Positions 1 to 12,943 of a DNA stretch of 64,000 nucleotides are shown in pieces (position 1 is the first letter of the stretch; each line of letters opens with the position of its first letter). Below the pieces are notes generated by a model. It did no database searches. It was not told the origin of the DNA and saw only the letters and a program-made list of their open reading frames with translations. The translations under genes and the position numbers were made by a program. Origin of the DNA: Trichuris trichiura (lineage: Eukaryota; Nematoda; Enoplea; Trichinellida; Trichuridae); the NCBI GenBank assembly GCA_037903355.1, contig JBAJFE010000004.1:310001-374000 (forward strand). The letters run 5' to 3'.

Positions 1-771
1 CATGAAGCTGAATGTGAAGCGGACTCCAAAAATTTTACCTGCAAGTGCAAACCAAAATTTACAGGACGACTATGCGAAAGTAAGTACGGAAAATCTTACC
101 ATCGACGCATCTACGAAACAGACGAAAGACCTTAATGAGACTTGGAAACTTTGTTTTAGCATCACGTATATGAACTTTCTTAATGATCATTTAAATAATA
201 ACAAACTGAACTAGCATTCAATCTTATTAGAGTAACCTGTTTGGCGGATTTCTGTCACCCTCAAAGGCGCTTAATAACAACAACGGTAAAATTTCGTAAC
301 TTTTATGCAGCAGATGTTCATTGCACGTATAATCGCACACAGGTATTCCTGACATTTATTTTTGACATCTTTCATCTTTCAGAGCAGATAGAGGAAAATA
401 TTGGACGAAAGTTTGTCCTTTTCGGAATTATACTTCCAACGGTTGTGTTCGTCGCTGCCGCGACTTCTTTCCTATCATACGTAAGAGGAGTTTTGTATTA
501 ATCTGGAATAGTAACAAGCTTTCAGATGATCATAAAGAGTAAAGAAAAGAAACAAAGCCGTCTTAAAAGCAGCAAAACTTCATTTTGGTCGACAGTCCGC
601 CGCAATCCAAAAAGTTCTATCTACACCTTTTTCACTAGAACTGGAGCAACGAGCAGAGCCAGACCAACAAGCAGAACAGGCTTACCGTTTAAAACAGGAC
701 GAACAAACAGGACTTATCAGTCTTCGAAACTTTCCCGCCAATCGGATAGAGGTAAAACAAAATGCTACTAA
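1..771 (+). CDS. 3' end of a gene for an EGF-like, single-pass membrane protein (partial)
   Basis: The first exon (1-79, open to the left) reads in frame 1 as the end of an EGF-like module, with the cysteine spacing C...FTCKCKPKFTGRLCE. A phase-1 donor (GTAAGT at 80) joins an acceptor at 381-382. The exon 383-480 then encodes KQIEENIGRK followed by a hydrophobic helix (FVLFGIILPTVVFVAAATSF), a good membrane segment. The donor at 481 is phase 0. The canonical acceptor TTTCAG at 521-525 gives a lysine/arginine-rich tail ending at 771. An alternative acceptor at 543-544 would give a tail in another frame, with a Gln/Glu-rich segment, ending near 836. Both tails are basic next to the membrane. 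Which is real cannot be settled here, and most of the gene lies outside the window. Confidence 0.55.
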
Positions 772-1002
772 TACAAAGATTAAAAACTTGCATAAACTAC
801 TACAAAAGAAGAAACCAAAATTAGCAGTAAAATAATCTCTATAAGGAAAATTTTCTATTCAAAAATATACGAAACTTTTGGGCCCTTGCCGCCCTGTCAT
901 AAGTATAATGACGATGACAAAACGAGCAAGATAGCAAAAGTTACATACATTTTTTAAGCTAAAATCTTTCCTTTCAGAACTTCTACCGTTAAATAGAACA
1001 TA

Positions 1003-1227
1003 ATGATATTATATGGTCCTAGACAAGCTGGCAGATGCCTATGTATTCTGATGTCATTGCAGGGACCACAAGGAGATGATTGCGTAGACGTTCGAATATA
1101 CGCGAAGCTCGAATGGAAGGAACAAGTTGAACTTCAGCCGCCAAAGACGAAGGAAAAAATCGTCGTTTACAGCGTTGTCAATCAGCACTCCATCAGAGAT
1201 GGAAATTTTTCAATTGCATTTACTTGA
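1003..1227 (+). other. Unidentified short open reading frame, possibly an exon
   Basis: The stretch after a possible acceptor at about 1060 (TCATTGCAG) stays open to a TGA at 1225-1227 and has a protein-like composition (for example DVRIYAKLEWKEQVELQP). It runs convergently into the PNO1 stop codon at 1229. I do not recognise it. It could be a last exon of the gene to the left or chance. The sequence between 835 and 1003 shows nothing else I can support. Confidence 0.2.
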
Positions 1228-1228
1228 C

Positions 1229-2515
<1,287 letters not shown>

Positions 2516-3599
2516 TTTCTAGGCAATTATAAATTCGCTTTGGCAAAGCAAAAGCACCGACTGTACGACAGCAATTAGAATCGCGATACAAGCGTTCTAT
2601 AGCGTAAGTTTGCGCAGCACATATTTCGCTTAACAAAATTTAGTACCCCGAAGAACAAGAATTTGACTTCTTGGGACAATACTTCCAAACGAGGTAAACC
2701 AAGCAAGCAATACCGATTTTGGTGAAAAGTTGGTTCTAATAAACGCTTGACGCATGCGTTTCGCCCGATTGCAATTATCCTATTTTTATTTTGCTATTCC
2801 GGTAACCGAATTCCTATTTATTTTAACGGTTTTGTAAGCTTATTTATGATGCTTAAAACTGGAAGTTAATTTGACCGAAAGTTCGAGTCTTGTCGGTTAT
2901 AAGCCCCATTGTCATACTGTAACATTGCCAGCCGTTCTGTTCTGCCCATTCGTAACACTAAGCCTAAATGTTAGCCATTCATCTTGGCTTAGACCCAAGT
3001 AAAAGTAGAACAAGGTAGCCAGGGTGCTCGCCAACAAAAGCAGGATAGTATGGCTGCATGGTTAAGTGGAGAGAACCTGCATTTCTCAAAGAATGGGGGC
3101 GTAACCAACAAGTCCCGGAAATTCCATTATTTCTAACTGTACAGCTTTTTTTTTCTTCATAGGGAGCGACAAACCATGCGCAGCAATATTATTTAATCTG
3201 GCCGAAATTACTTCCCGCCAATAGCTCTGCGTAAAGACCCGTAACTTTCAAACATGTAACGTGAAGATTTTGCATCGCAGTGTTAATGCAACTGCATAGT
3301 AATACTATCTATGCAAATAAAATCGGTTGAGAGAAACTTCAGTCGCGGAAAAAGTCCAGAGAACATCATGCACATGGTTCTCTAATGCTCGTTGTCGCTG
3401 CTGCAAAGTTTGTTCTGGAACCAGTTCTCAGCCAATCACATTTATACCACGTCGAAGTTTTGTTACCTTCTCAGAAGCTTCAATGGTGCTCTCCCCCAGT
3501 CTGGCAAACATGCGATATTTGTTCAGTGAATGTACTCATCCACTGACCAGACGAGCAGCACATTGCTCTGAGCGACAACTTGGCTAAGGATTCAAAAAA
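2516..3599. other. Intergenic region between pno1 and the UGT gene
   Basis: No supported gene. It must contain both divergent promoters. I looked for a tRNA at about 3045-3120 (a TGGTTAAGTGG-like stretch) and found no B box. The ORF at 3327-3587 has no recognisable content. Confidence 0.4.
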
Positions 3600-5580
3600 A
3601 TGCTACCCATGGTAGCTAACCTATTTTGGCGGGCTGTCATTTCTATTTTGTTGCGGATGCTGTTAGCCCCAACAGCCAGCGGCCTTCGTATCGCTATTTT
3701 CGTTCCGGATGTCCCTGAAGAGGCCAAGAACGGTTTAAACCAATTGGCTCAGCAGCTAGCGTATCGTAATCATTATGTTCTTACTTTTCGAGCGCTTCTA
3801 CTGCCTGAAGTGCGTTACCTTGTTATGCACAAGTTGAATATGGTAGAAGAAATCAAGTTAGAAGTTGGTTTGTCGCAATCACTCCAAGAAAGCCTCCGCA
3901 AGTTAGGAGGACGTTCAGTATGGACATTGCCTTACGGCTCCGCTGAACCAGTGAGACCATTATTAGAAGCAAATGTTGAAGCCTGTCGAGTGATTCTAAA
4001 CAGCGACCTCACCGATCATTTGCGCGCTGTTTCCTTGGACTTGGCCGTCGTTTATTCAGGTTTGTCAACGGTGTAACTTCCCAGCTTCAACTGCCTTATG
4101 AATTCAGGCAATCCGTGCTATTTGGGGATCGTACAGAATTTGAGTCTTCCATTTGTTTATTTCGACACAGACGGCTTGCAAGACGAAACGGTTGGAAATC
4201 AACGCATCTGCTTTTCTAATATAAATAATTTAGCTACTAGCTTCCGGCATACCGATGGACCCGTTGTGGCTTCCACCGTCAACCCGTTATTCCTATCCAT
4301 TCCGACTCGGCTTAGCTGAAAGGATCCAAACGTTTGCCGACTTCTGCCGTTCGGCTTTGTCGAACTGGAAGCCTATCTTTCGTCCGTTGCGCAAAAGAGA
4401 CGCCACGAACGAACTGGATGATCGCATTATGGCTTTGTTCAAAAACGATTCCGCCATGGGTGACACTTTTCGCCATTTGCATTCATTTCACCAAATAAGG
4501 CAACAAGCAGCGCTATACTTTGCAAATTCCGATTACCTCATCGAACCTGCCGAGCGACGACTTTCTTCTAAGGTGATATACGTAGGTGGATACCATCAGG
4601 AATTGGCCAGACCATTATTTGAGGTATATTTTTCTCCGCATATATAGTTAACGATTAACAGCGAAAATTTCTAGCCGTATAATGATACTGTCGCGTCGGC
4701 AAAGAATGGAATAATCATCGTCTCCTTTGGTAACCTAGTAAATTGTTCAGCCATGCCGCCAGCCTTAGTTCGAATTTTCCTGGAAGTGTTTCGTAGACTG
4801 CCGGATAATCGCATTTTTTGGAGAGTAAGAGAAGCGCTTTTTGAAGAAATTGAAGCGAGTGAAATCCCTCCCAATGTAAACATTTCTCGCTACCTTCCTC
4901 AAGTCGACCTTTTGGGTCAGCATCAACCACTTTAATTGTTTTTTTCACAACTAACGACAATTTCCTAGGCTCGCCTGAAGCTCGGCTGCTGATTTCCCAC
5001 GGTGGGGCACAGAGCGCTTTAGAAGCGATGACAGCTGGCGTTCCTGTCCTTGGAATACCGCTGCTTTCGCCTAACTACAATACTTTGAGGAAATTGGAGG
5101 CTCGAGGAATGGCTTTGATTCTTGAAAAGGAAAGCCTGTCGGTGCAATCACTTCGGAAAGCCATTCGAAAATTGCTTGATGACAAAAAGTGAGAAAAAAT
5201 AATCCAACTATTGCATCTTACACCCGACAAGCTTTAGGTATGCCAAAGTAGCTTGGCAATTGTCCAGGATGCTCAATGAGCGCCCGTTGGACTCGTTGGA
5301 CAAGGCTATTAACTGGTTAGAGTTAATTGGAAGGTATAAAAAGTCAGTCTTTCCGAAAGAGGTTGAATCCATCAGTTTAAAAGAATGCGGACTATTCTGC
5401 TCGGCGCTACTTTCCTTTTTTACTGTACTTATAAGCGTAACGTGCTACAGTTGGTCGCAGACAACAGCAGAGCTAAATCAGGAAGCTTTAATTGAAGAAA
5501 CAATGCCAGCGGCAGAGCAAACCACCAGATATCAAACTCGAGCGAGAAAGGTTGAAGGCAAAGTCACTGTGAAAGGATAA
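3600..5580 (+). CDS. UDP-glucuronosyltransferase (GT1 family), ER membrane
   Basis: UGTs transfer a sugar from a UDP-sugar to small lipophilic substrates in the ER lumen (detoxification). Six exons join in phase: 3600-4059, 4108-4190, 4234-4623, 4675-4915, 4969-5188 and 5238-5580, giving 578 aa. The in-frame stop at 4074 lies inside a 48-nt intron. Visible features are an N-terminal hydrophobic signal, VSFGNLVNCSAMP (family pattern SLGS), LPPNV-like IPPNVNISRYLPQVDLLG, the donor-binding signature LLISHGGAQSALEAMTAGVP, and a C-terminal membrane helix (about residues 520-540, CSALLSFFTVLISVTCY) followed by a basic tail. Oddity: the usual Asp-Gln after the PLF motif (GIPLFGDQ) is absent; here it reads GIPLLSPNYNTLRK. 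Sugar-donor specificity or activity may differ. The N-terminal acceptor-binding half is divergent, as is normal for the family. Confidence 0.92.
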
Positions 5581-5748
5581 AAATTTCGTTTACTATTTTT
5601 GTGCAAAGGATTAAAAGGCAGAACTTGAAAGTGTACCGTCTTGTATCGCTGCAACACTAATAGCAAAACAAATCGGCTTAAGCTGCAACGCGGCGCCGCG
5701 AAAATTTAGTAAGGCTGAATGCAACAGCTTGGAGAGCTAAAGTTCATG

Positions 5749-8583
5749 TTACCCCATCGCCTGGTTTATTGTATCCTCACAACCTTCTTGATAGCATTGA
5801 TATTCACTTATTAAATCGAGAATACAGGAATAAGCCTCGGAAAATTCACTTTCTTCTAGTCCTTCCTCTGTGTATTTGTGAAGGAATGCTTTGCGAGAAA
5901 ACATAGCTGAAATGAAGACATAATTAGTCAGGAAAAGATTGCATCATGCACCTAACCTTTAAACTGGGATGCTACACGTTTAAATAACTCTTGTATGGAC
6001 GTTGAGTTGCCGATAAATGTCGCTGAGGTTTTGAGCCCCAATGGCGCTATACTGCAGGTAGCCACTTTCATTCCGTTCGGTATCCAAGGAAAGAAATGAC
6101 TACCCCAAGCGTTTTGCACTGAGGCGGTTTCCATCTCGACTTCCTGTTGCGAATAAAGATTATTTATAAAACAACCATATTCAAAATTGTTTTCATATTG
6201 CACACTTCCTCGATTGCTGCGTAGCTTCAATTAAAGTTTGCATGTACATTTTCGATATACAAAATTGCCAAAAATCGGACGTTAGTTTACAACGGCCTTT
6301 TAGCCGCTGATTATTCGGCAAGTTAAATTGCCTTACTGAGAGTTCTAAAGACAGTTCTTGCCACTACTTCGGTTTTCTCTCGCGCCGAAAGTGAGCTGAC
6401 TTAAAATTTCTAAGTAACATGGACATCAATAATACTGTACCAAATGCGGTAAGTAGACTGCATTCTTTCAAGTTAATTTAAATTCAGTTAGCTTAAGCAT
6501 TTTGCACTTTAACAAATTTGAATAACAGTTTATCGCTTAATATTCGACGGGAGCACGTAAGACAGCTGCAGGATGTTTAAAAACGACAGAAGGGAAAGGC
6601 CGCTTGAAAAGAGTTACCCACAGTGAGAGCTTAAGTCCGTTTAGCATTATGTCACCCTGACAGAGCGGACAGAGATACCAAACTGCCTGTTTAATGGTGT
6701 AGTATCAGTATGATTTTCATAGCATTAACATTTCCAAGATGCCTGCCGCCTTATCTAACACCAACTCCCTCGATTGAACATCTTATTAATATTAATAAAT
6801 TTTTTTCTCAGTGCCATTTTTCCGCCTTTATCCAAGCCTAAGCTAAAACGAAAGCCCTATATTTAGGCTTAGGTTTTAGGCAAAGACAAGATATTATTGG
6901 CGGCATGTTTTTTGTCTTATCCATCCTGTTCTGCTCTCAGCCGAAAGCTATGCGAGCATATTAGGTTTCTCTGAACTTAGGCTAAGGCTTAGGGTAGCTA
7001 ATAAACCATCGAACATGAGCATCACAAAAAATCGACTGTATAGTAGTAGGGAAGGAAGAATAAAAAGTCTGTTACTTTATTACTTTAAAGATGTAAATTC
7101 TAAAAAAGCTGCATGTGACTGAAATGCAATTGTCCTTGCGTTTCCTCCTGCTCGCAAGTTCAAAATGTTAATTTAAAAATTACTGAAACACAAAATTCTT
7201 TTTTAAAATGATCTTTCGGTAAATGTGCACTTGAGTTTGAAAAAGGGTAATTGGGATAGGTTAAAGAAAATTACAAAATTGGGGAAGTTGCCTTACCGAC
7301 AATGATATCTTCCCACGAAATATTGCAGCGGTAGTGAGATATCGACCATTGCGCGGATCACAAGCGACCATCATATTACTAGGATTAAACAGCTGTTGGT
7401 AAAGCTCTGTCACGGTCAGATTTTCGTTGAATCGTCTACTTTCTAGAATGGAGGTTTTAAACTTAATCATCTTGTTGTGTTGGATTACCGGGAGCAAAAA
7501 GAGGAGCAAAACCTGTCAGAAAGAAGTGTAAACGCGGGAAAGGTATCATATTGACGGCCAGCTTTCTAAGATCAGCATTCACTTGTCCCGGGAAACGGAA
7601 ACAAGTTGTTGCACCTGACATAGCAATGGAAATAAGGTGATTAAGGTCCGCAAACGTTGGCTTGGCAAGTCTCAGCGAGCGAAAGCAGATATCGTACAAC
7701 GCTTCGTTGTCGATACAGAATGTTTCGTCAGAACTGCTAACCAACTGTTCAGTCGCTAGTATTGTATTATAGGGTTCTACTACAGCTTCTGATACCTAAA
7801 AGACTTGTGAAACGTCCGGTCACTAACAAAACGGTTAGTTTATTACTTTTGGAGACGGCGTTACACCAAAAGAAGCTACCATGGCATCTGGATATTCTTC
7901 ACGCAGATAACTAATTATTCGGGTACCTAATCCGCTCCCAGTGCCTCCACCCAATGAATGTAACACCTGAAATCCCTGCAAGCAATCGCAGTTTTCCGCT
8001 TCCTTTCTGACTACGTCAAGAATACTATCCAGAAGCTCCAAACCATCTGTGTGGAAACCTTTAGCCCAATTGTTACCAGTTCCTGAAGTTCCTGAAACAA
8101 AAATGATTGCATTGATCCTCTAAGGGAGCAACCATAATGCTCACCAGCAATAAAACTTTCCGGATGGAACAGTTTTCCCAAAGGCCCACAGCGGATGCTG
8201 TTCAGCGGTCCAGGCTCAAGATCCACTAATACTGATCGAGGGATTAGTCTTCCGGTTTCCAGCATATTAAAATAGACGGTAAGCATTTCCTTCTGCAACT
8301 CAGTGGCTGCCATTAGGCTACCATCATGCTGAATATTATGCTCATTGCATAACAACTCCCAAAACTGAAGAAGACAACATTAGTTCAAAATTTCTGCGCT
8401 TTGATTAGATATATCTTGAAAATCATACAGTATGAATTGCGCGGATACCTCAAGTGTTAACATAAAAATCTTGTATAAAAAGTAACACGGATATGGAGGA
8501 CCATCTTGCGAAATTGCTTATCTTACCCTTGATCCAACCTGATTGCCGCATTGCCCTATTTGCAGACAAATGATTTCACGCAT
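5749..8583 (-). CDS. Divergent beta-tubulin isotype lacking the acidic C-terminal tail
   Basis: Beta subunit of the microtubule alpha/beta heterodimer. Seven exons in phase: 8527-8583, 8145-8364, 7847-8091, 7489-7795, 7297-7442, 5957-6143 and 5749-5906 (439 aa). It starts [19 protein letters not shown], with the MREI autoregulation tetrapeptide. It has the GTP-binding loop [32 protein letters not shown] and [14 protein letters not shown]. Many substitutions mark it as a divergent isotype (for example [13 protein letters not shown] and the [19 protein letters not shown] region). The C-terminus ends ...[19 protein letters not shown] without the Glu-rich tail. Intron 5 (6144-7296) is unusually long for this genome, about 1.15 kb. 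The positions equivalent to F167, E198 and F200 are Phe ([10 protein letters not shown]), Glu and Phe ([10 protein letters not shown]), the benzimidazole-susceptible type in nematodes. Confidence 0.93.
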
Positions 8584-9480
8584 ATTTCCACCTGGCAGAT
8601 TTGCGCATTTTCGCACACCTTTCCCGTTGCCGCAACTGTTACAATCCAACTTTAAACTCGAACAAAGGCTTTAGTGATTTTCTGGTTCGCACTTTTAGCT
8701 GCGGCGGGAAATTATTCACGCGCAGTAGAAGGTACTGCGTGATTTTAAAGTTAGAGAAAAATAACCAGCAGGTTTGAGTCATAAATTGCTGAACTGCAAA
8801 GCAAGTAGAACCTGGCTGCTGCAAACATTATTCGCCAAAGTTTTTTGTTACCAAACTGATGGAGCAATGTTGATCTTCTGAAGAAAACGTCGTGGACAGT
8901 GAGTAGCTAACTATTGAAACTTTGGAAAACTTCCGTGGCGCATAGGAATGACCAATAAATTTAAGCTCTTTTAACTTAATCCATTTCTTTCTGAAACTAA
9001 TAGATTTTGTTGCAACAAATACGAATTTTCGCAATTTTTATCCCTATAAGAATTTGTTAGGTATGACTGAAGGACAAATAAGATGTCAGGTAACCTTAGG
9101 AGAAAATATAGCATTTATAGGAAGCTATTAAAGCAGTAGAACGGGAGCAGGGCCAAATACACGTACCACTGTTGACAGAAACGCTCTTAAGCAATATATC
9201 GCTAAACCCACAGACGGAAGCAAGTAAAAAATATTAATATGTGCACTTAAAAAAGTCAAAGCTATATTTAAACGAAGAGATATTTTGCTAGCTGGTTTTG
9301 GAAGATATTAACTTGAAAACATTAAAAGCTTTTGAACTTAATACGGTCTGGTGACAATAGCGAAATCTGCGCGGCAAAGTAGGAATTTCGCATTGTTCGC
9401 GCTTTGAAGAGTTAGTCATCAAGAAAGAACAGTTTCTTGTTTTCGTATTAATGATATGAGCGTTATTCCCAAGTTTGCCA
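8584..9480. other. Divergent intergenic region (beta-tubulin / PRC1 homologue)
   Basis: AT-rich DNA between two divergently transcribed genes. Short ORFs on the minus strand (8639-9034) carry no recognisable domain. No RNA gene or repeat was seen. Both promoters must lie here. Confidence 0.4.
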
Positions 9481-11194
9481 ATGGATTCGTCAGACGTAAG
9501 GGAAGAGGAACTCGACGCTGCTTTAGCCCCAAATTTGGAAAAATTTTGGCAAGTTTGGCAGGAAATGGGCATGTCAAAAAAAGAATGCCTTGAACGGGAA
9601 CTGGCAGTGCTTGAACAAGTTGCTACCTTGCTTGCCAAAATGGAAACGGAAGAAAAAGCATTACTCCTAAGCGTCAACAGCGACGTGGAAATGACAAAAC
9701 GTAAAGTTGAATTGCTGCAGTCGGAACTTCACCTTGAAAAGCAAAACTTTACCGTAAGAACCGGCATATAGTTTTCTAATGAGAAAAAAGCTGTATGTAC
9801 CTGCTTTTCCTTTGTTTACAGCTCTGATTACAGTTTGCGGGCGGATTTCTAAAAAAATCGGCTGAAAATATGCTAGGATGAAATTTTTACTTCGCAGGTT
9901 TTTAGCAACAAATAATTTTTTAGAAAAAAATTTTATTGCTGGAATGTATGGCAAAGTAAAGAAGTTGTAAACGTCAACAATTTCAGGTCGACAGACCTCT
10001 AACTTTGGTAGAGTCTGCAAAGTACTACAATGAGCTGTTGAATTTGCTAGAGGCGGAGAAAGTAAAAAGAATGGAACTATATGGCAAACTTGAGAGCAAG
10101 TTGGCCAGCGTATGTAGCAGGCTTGGAGAAGAGCGCGAAAAACCGGAATCACCAAAAGTACCTTCAATATCTGAAATAAACGAGCTCGCTGGCAGATTGA
10201 AAAGCAAAATTGCCTTGTCTGTACGCAACAGAACATCGCAAACCAGCAGAATACATTCGTGCTTTTAGACGTCTCGGCAGCGAGTATTTAACAATTGTCT
10301 AACGCAAGCACAGACGATTTGCAACTGGCTTCACTATATTCCGGAAAATAGCATACATCGAGATCTCCTGTTTCAATGTACCAACGCAGTTCTTTCCAAG
10401 CAGACGGTTGCGGAAGCTAAAAATTTTTACGACGAGGTTTGTTGAGATGCTCTTGCTTTTCCTCTTTCATTATACTGTATTAATCCGTACGCGCGAAGCG
10501 GGTGGAAAAATTCATTTTTTAGATGAAAATTAAGTACGAAGAATATTTGAAGCGTAACGAAAAAATGCGGCGCGAACAATTGCTCCGTTTGGAGCAGTGT
10601 TGGGACAACTGCAAGATAAAATGTTCCGACCGAATTGCATTCCTCAATTCGACGGCTGGTTATTGAATAAAGTTAAAATGAAACCACTAATCCAGTTGAG
10701 CTGCCAACTTTTAGATAAGTCGGAATCCGAGGTTGGACAAGTTTTTGAGGACGAAATTCAACGTCTCGACCGCTACTACGCTCAAAGGAAGGACATATTT
10801 GATCAAGTCGACCGTTGGATTGCTTTATGGAAGAAGAAAGTTGATATGGAAGTAAAGTAATTGCCTAACGTGGCTTTAGATGCGAATGGCCGTCCTTGCA
10901 GGGAAATACATGTCGTAAACATCGGGAGAGGACTAACGAAAGTATTGATCAGAGTTCGCTGGGTCAACAGCTAATGGAGGTTTCTCTACTTAAAGCTAAG
11001 CACTAAAAGTCCTACGCAATTTCATATTGCAGATGCAGTTGGACATTAAAAGTTCCGTTGAAGCATGGCGAAGAAAAAATCCAGGCCAAATGCTGCTTTA
11101 CGAGGGTGAATCTATAGAAGATAGAATAGCCCTTATTGAAACAAATAAGGATACTCGCGGCGAGATAAAAAGCAAAAAATTCAACTATGCTTGA
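9481..11194 (+). CDS. PRC1/Ase1/MAP65-family microtubule-bundling protein (SPD-1-like), short form
   Basis: PRC1/Ase1 proteins dimerise and cross-link antiparallel microtubules of the spindle midzone for cytokinesis. Seven exons in phase: 9481-9753, 9987-10220, 10269-10436, 10523-10658, 10715-10851, 10902-10979 and 11033-11194 (395 aa). The N-terminus LEKFWQVWQEMGMSKKECLE matches the PRC1 start (L..IWEEIGI). The segment DEIQRLDRYYAQRKDIFDQV followed by DRWIALWKK matches the spectrin-like microtubule-binding core (H..EI.RLK.YYE..KELFE.V..WE..W). The last exon resembles the end of that core (SVEAWRRKNPGQMLLYEG). The rest is coiled coil. The protein stops soon after the core and lacks the long basic disordered tail of PRC1 (about 620 aa) or SPD-1, which may be real or may reflect an undetected 3' exon. 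Confidence 0.82.
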
Positions 11195-11536
11195 GCTGCT
11201 TCGGTTTGGATTATTCGGGCATCACTCTTAGATCTTCCGCAAGCGAAATCGTTGGAATAGAAAGTCTTGCATCAGTTAAATTAAAATTTATATTTTAAAA
11301 ACGTAGTTCAATAAATATTTGTCAGCAATAACGTAACAGTGAACTTATAAAAGGACACCCACGCATTGCATCCGAATTCGTACATGCACCGTATACGCTC
11401 TTGAGCATACATACACACAGTATTGTGTTGATTGACAGCTTGTTTTCCTCCAGTACGAAGGTACGCAATTGTTTCGCTCGAAGGGTTTACCGCATTTTTA
11501 AATTGTTGCAGAATACTTCTACCCATTTTTCCAAGA
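11195..11536. other. Short intergenic spacer
   Basis: About 340 nt between two genes on the same strand, with nothing recognisable. It contains the 3' end signals of the PRC1 homologue (AATAAATAT at about 11311) and presumably the promoter or trans-splice region of the G-gamma gene. Confidence 0.35.
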
Positions 11537-11801
11537 ATGAGTCGTGACAAAGCCGACGTTCAGCAGTTTCGTATGATTGCAGATCAACTCCGACGCGAGT
11601 TGTATATTAAACGAGTGTTGGTTAGCGAAGCGGCTAAAGATTTGATAAAGTAACGAAAGCTTTTGTTTTCTTTTCTTCCCTTGGATATTGTTCAGATATG
11701 TGACGGAACACCAAAGGGAAGATGTGCTGGTATCAGGGTTCACATCGCTAAAAGAGAACCCATTCAGACCGAAAAGTTCTCTCAGCTGCGTTGTTCTTTA
11801 A
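11537..11801 (+). CDS. Heterotrimeric G-protein gamma subunit
   Basis: Forms the G-beta/gamma dimer at the plasma membrane downstream of GPCRs. Two exons, 11537-11649 and 11696-11801, separated by a 46-nt intron (donor AA|GTAACG, acceptor TTCAG), give a 72-aa protein. The N-terminal helix (DVQQFRMIADQLRRELYIKR) is the coiled coil that pairs with G-beta. The second exon ends SLKENPFRPK...SCVVL. NPF is the conserved G-gamma motif, and the CVVL CaaX box ending in Leu predicts geranylgeranylation. Length matches the family (65-75 aa). An in-frame Met lies upstream at 11432, but the ATG at 11537 gives the normal family length. Confidence 0.93.
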
Positions 11802-12943
11802 CCTGTCGAGACGACTGTTGACGTAATGGCCCATTAAGTTAACCATTTTTGGCTCATATATCTCAGCGTACGAGAATCCGTGTGGCAAAATGCTTTTTGT
11901 TAGTAGTGACTGTTTACGGCTATAAATGAACATCATCACAGCGTGTAGAGCTGCTGTTGTTGCACTCTTTATAATTTTTACCTTGCAATGCTAATAAATG
12001 TGATTGCGCTATCGCAGCATACATTGCTTTGTTTCGTACGTGTGCTTACCTCATTTTGAGCTTTCGCTTTACTCTGACGTTTGGCGCTCTTGAAATCTGA
12101 TTTTACGAAAGCAAATGCAGCTGTTCATCATTCTCTCAAAATCACTAAACCGCATCTTGGAAGGGGATATCCAAAGAATTTCGAATAAACCTCTTTTATT
12201 AAAGCATTGCGTTTCAAGCGAATTACTACCGTAAATTATTTGTTCTTGCCCACTTCGTAAACCCAATAAAGCATGTAATAATAATGGGTAAGTATTAGTA
12301 AAGCCGAAAAGTCAGTAAGTCTGAAGGCGGATGATTCTGAGAAGAAAATTTGAGGTCATTTCGTGCTCTTCTACAGTATGCTACACCATTGTCCCCAGTA
12401 ATCCCTGCTGAAAATCGAAGCTTTACGCTTCGACGAAGCTGACATCAAAGCAGGCTGGCTGGGATTAGAGCGGACAATGCAGGAGCATACTGTACAACGG
12501 CGGCAAGTAACATTCGCGTTTAAAGATGCTGGTATTGCGATATACGGTAAAAAAACGCAAAAGCTCCAATCCAAGAACACTGCGCGCTTGTACACACAAG
12601 TCTTATCGATATATCCCGCTGCATAGTTGGACTAATGCGCTATTAATACCTGAGCATTCAATTACTGTAATTTTGCTGGTTGTATCCAAATTTAGTTTGA
12701 CCCTTTGCCGTTGGTGTGCAAAACCAATCTACGAAAAATATTTAGAATATCAGCTTGCGGTAAGATTTTAAACAATAACCTGTGCAAATTTGAAGTAATC
12801 GAAAAATGATTTACAGTATCACTGAGGGAAAAAGACTGCTCACCGCTATTAGAAGAAGAGACGTCAGGTGCCGTGCCACGTTGTTCGTTTGTGCGCTCAT
12901 CTTTTTGCAAAGCGAGCAGTGGAACTCGTTGTTTTGAGAAGCA
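11802..12943. other. Intergenic region with one unexplained plus-strand ORF
   Basis: Downstream of the G-gamma gene. The stretch 12402-12624 is open on the plus strand and reads protein-like (LRFDEADIKAGWLGLERTMQ, then HTVQRRQVTFAFKDAGIAIY), ending at TAG 12622-12624. No upstream exon with good splice signals or start codon was found, and I do not recognise the sequence. It may be a small gene or an exon of an unannotated gene. Nothing else in the region is supported. Confidence 0.25.

Noticed and set aside
3045..3125. tRNA-like stretch
   Set aside because: A weak A-box resemblance and a short stem-loop are present, but there is no B box and no acceptor stem.
4074..4076. Apparent nonsense codon in the UGT gene
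   Set aside because: It lies in a 48-nt intron with good GT...TTCAG ends (4060-4107) that restores the family sequence in phase, so the gene is not broken here.
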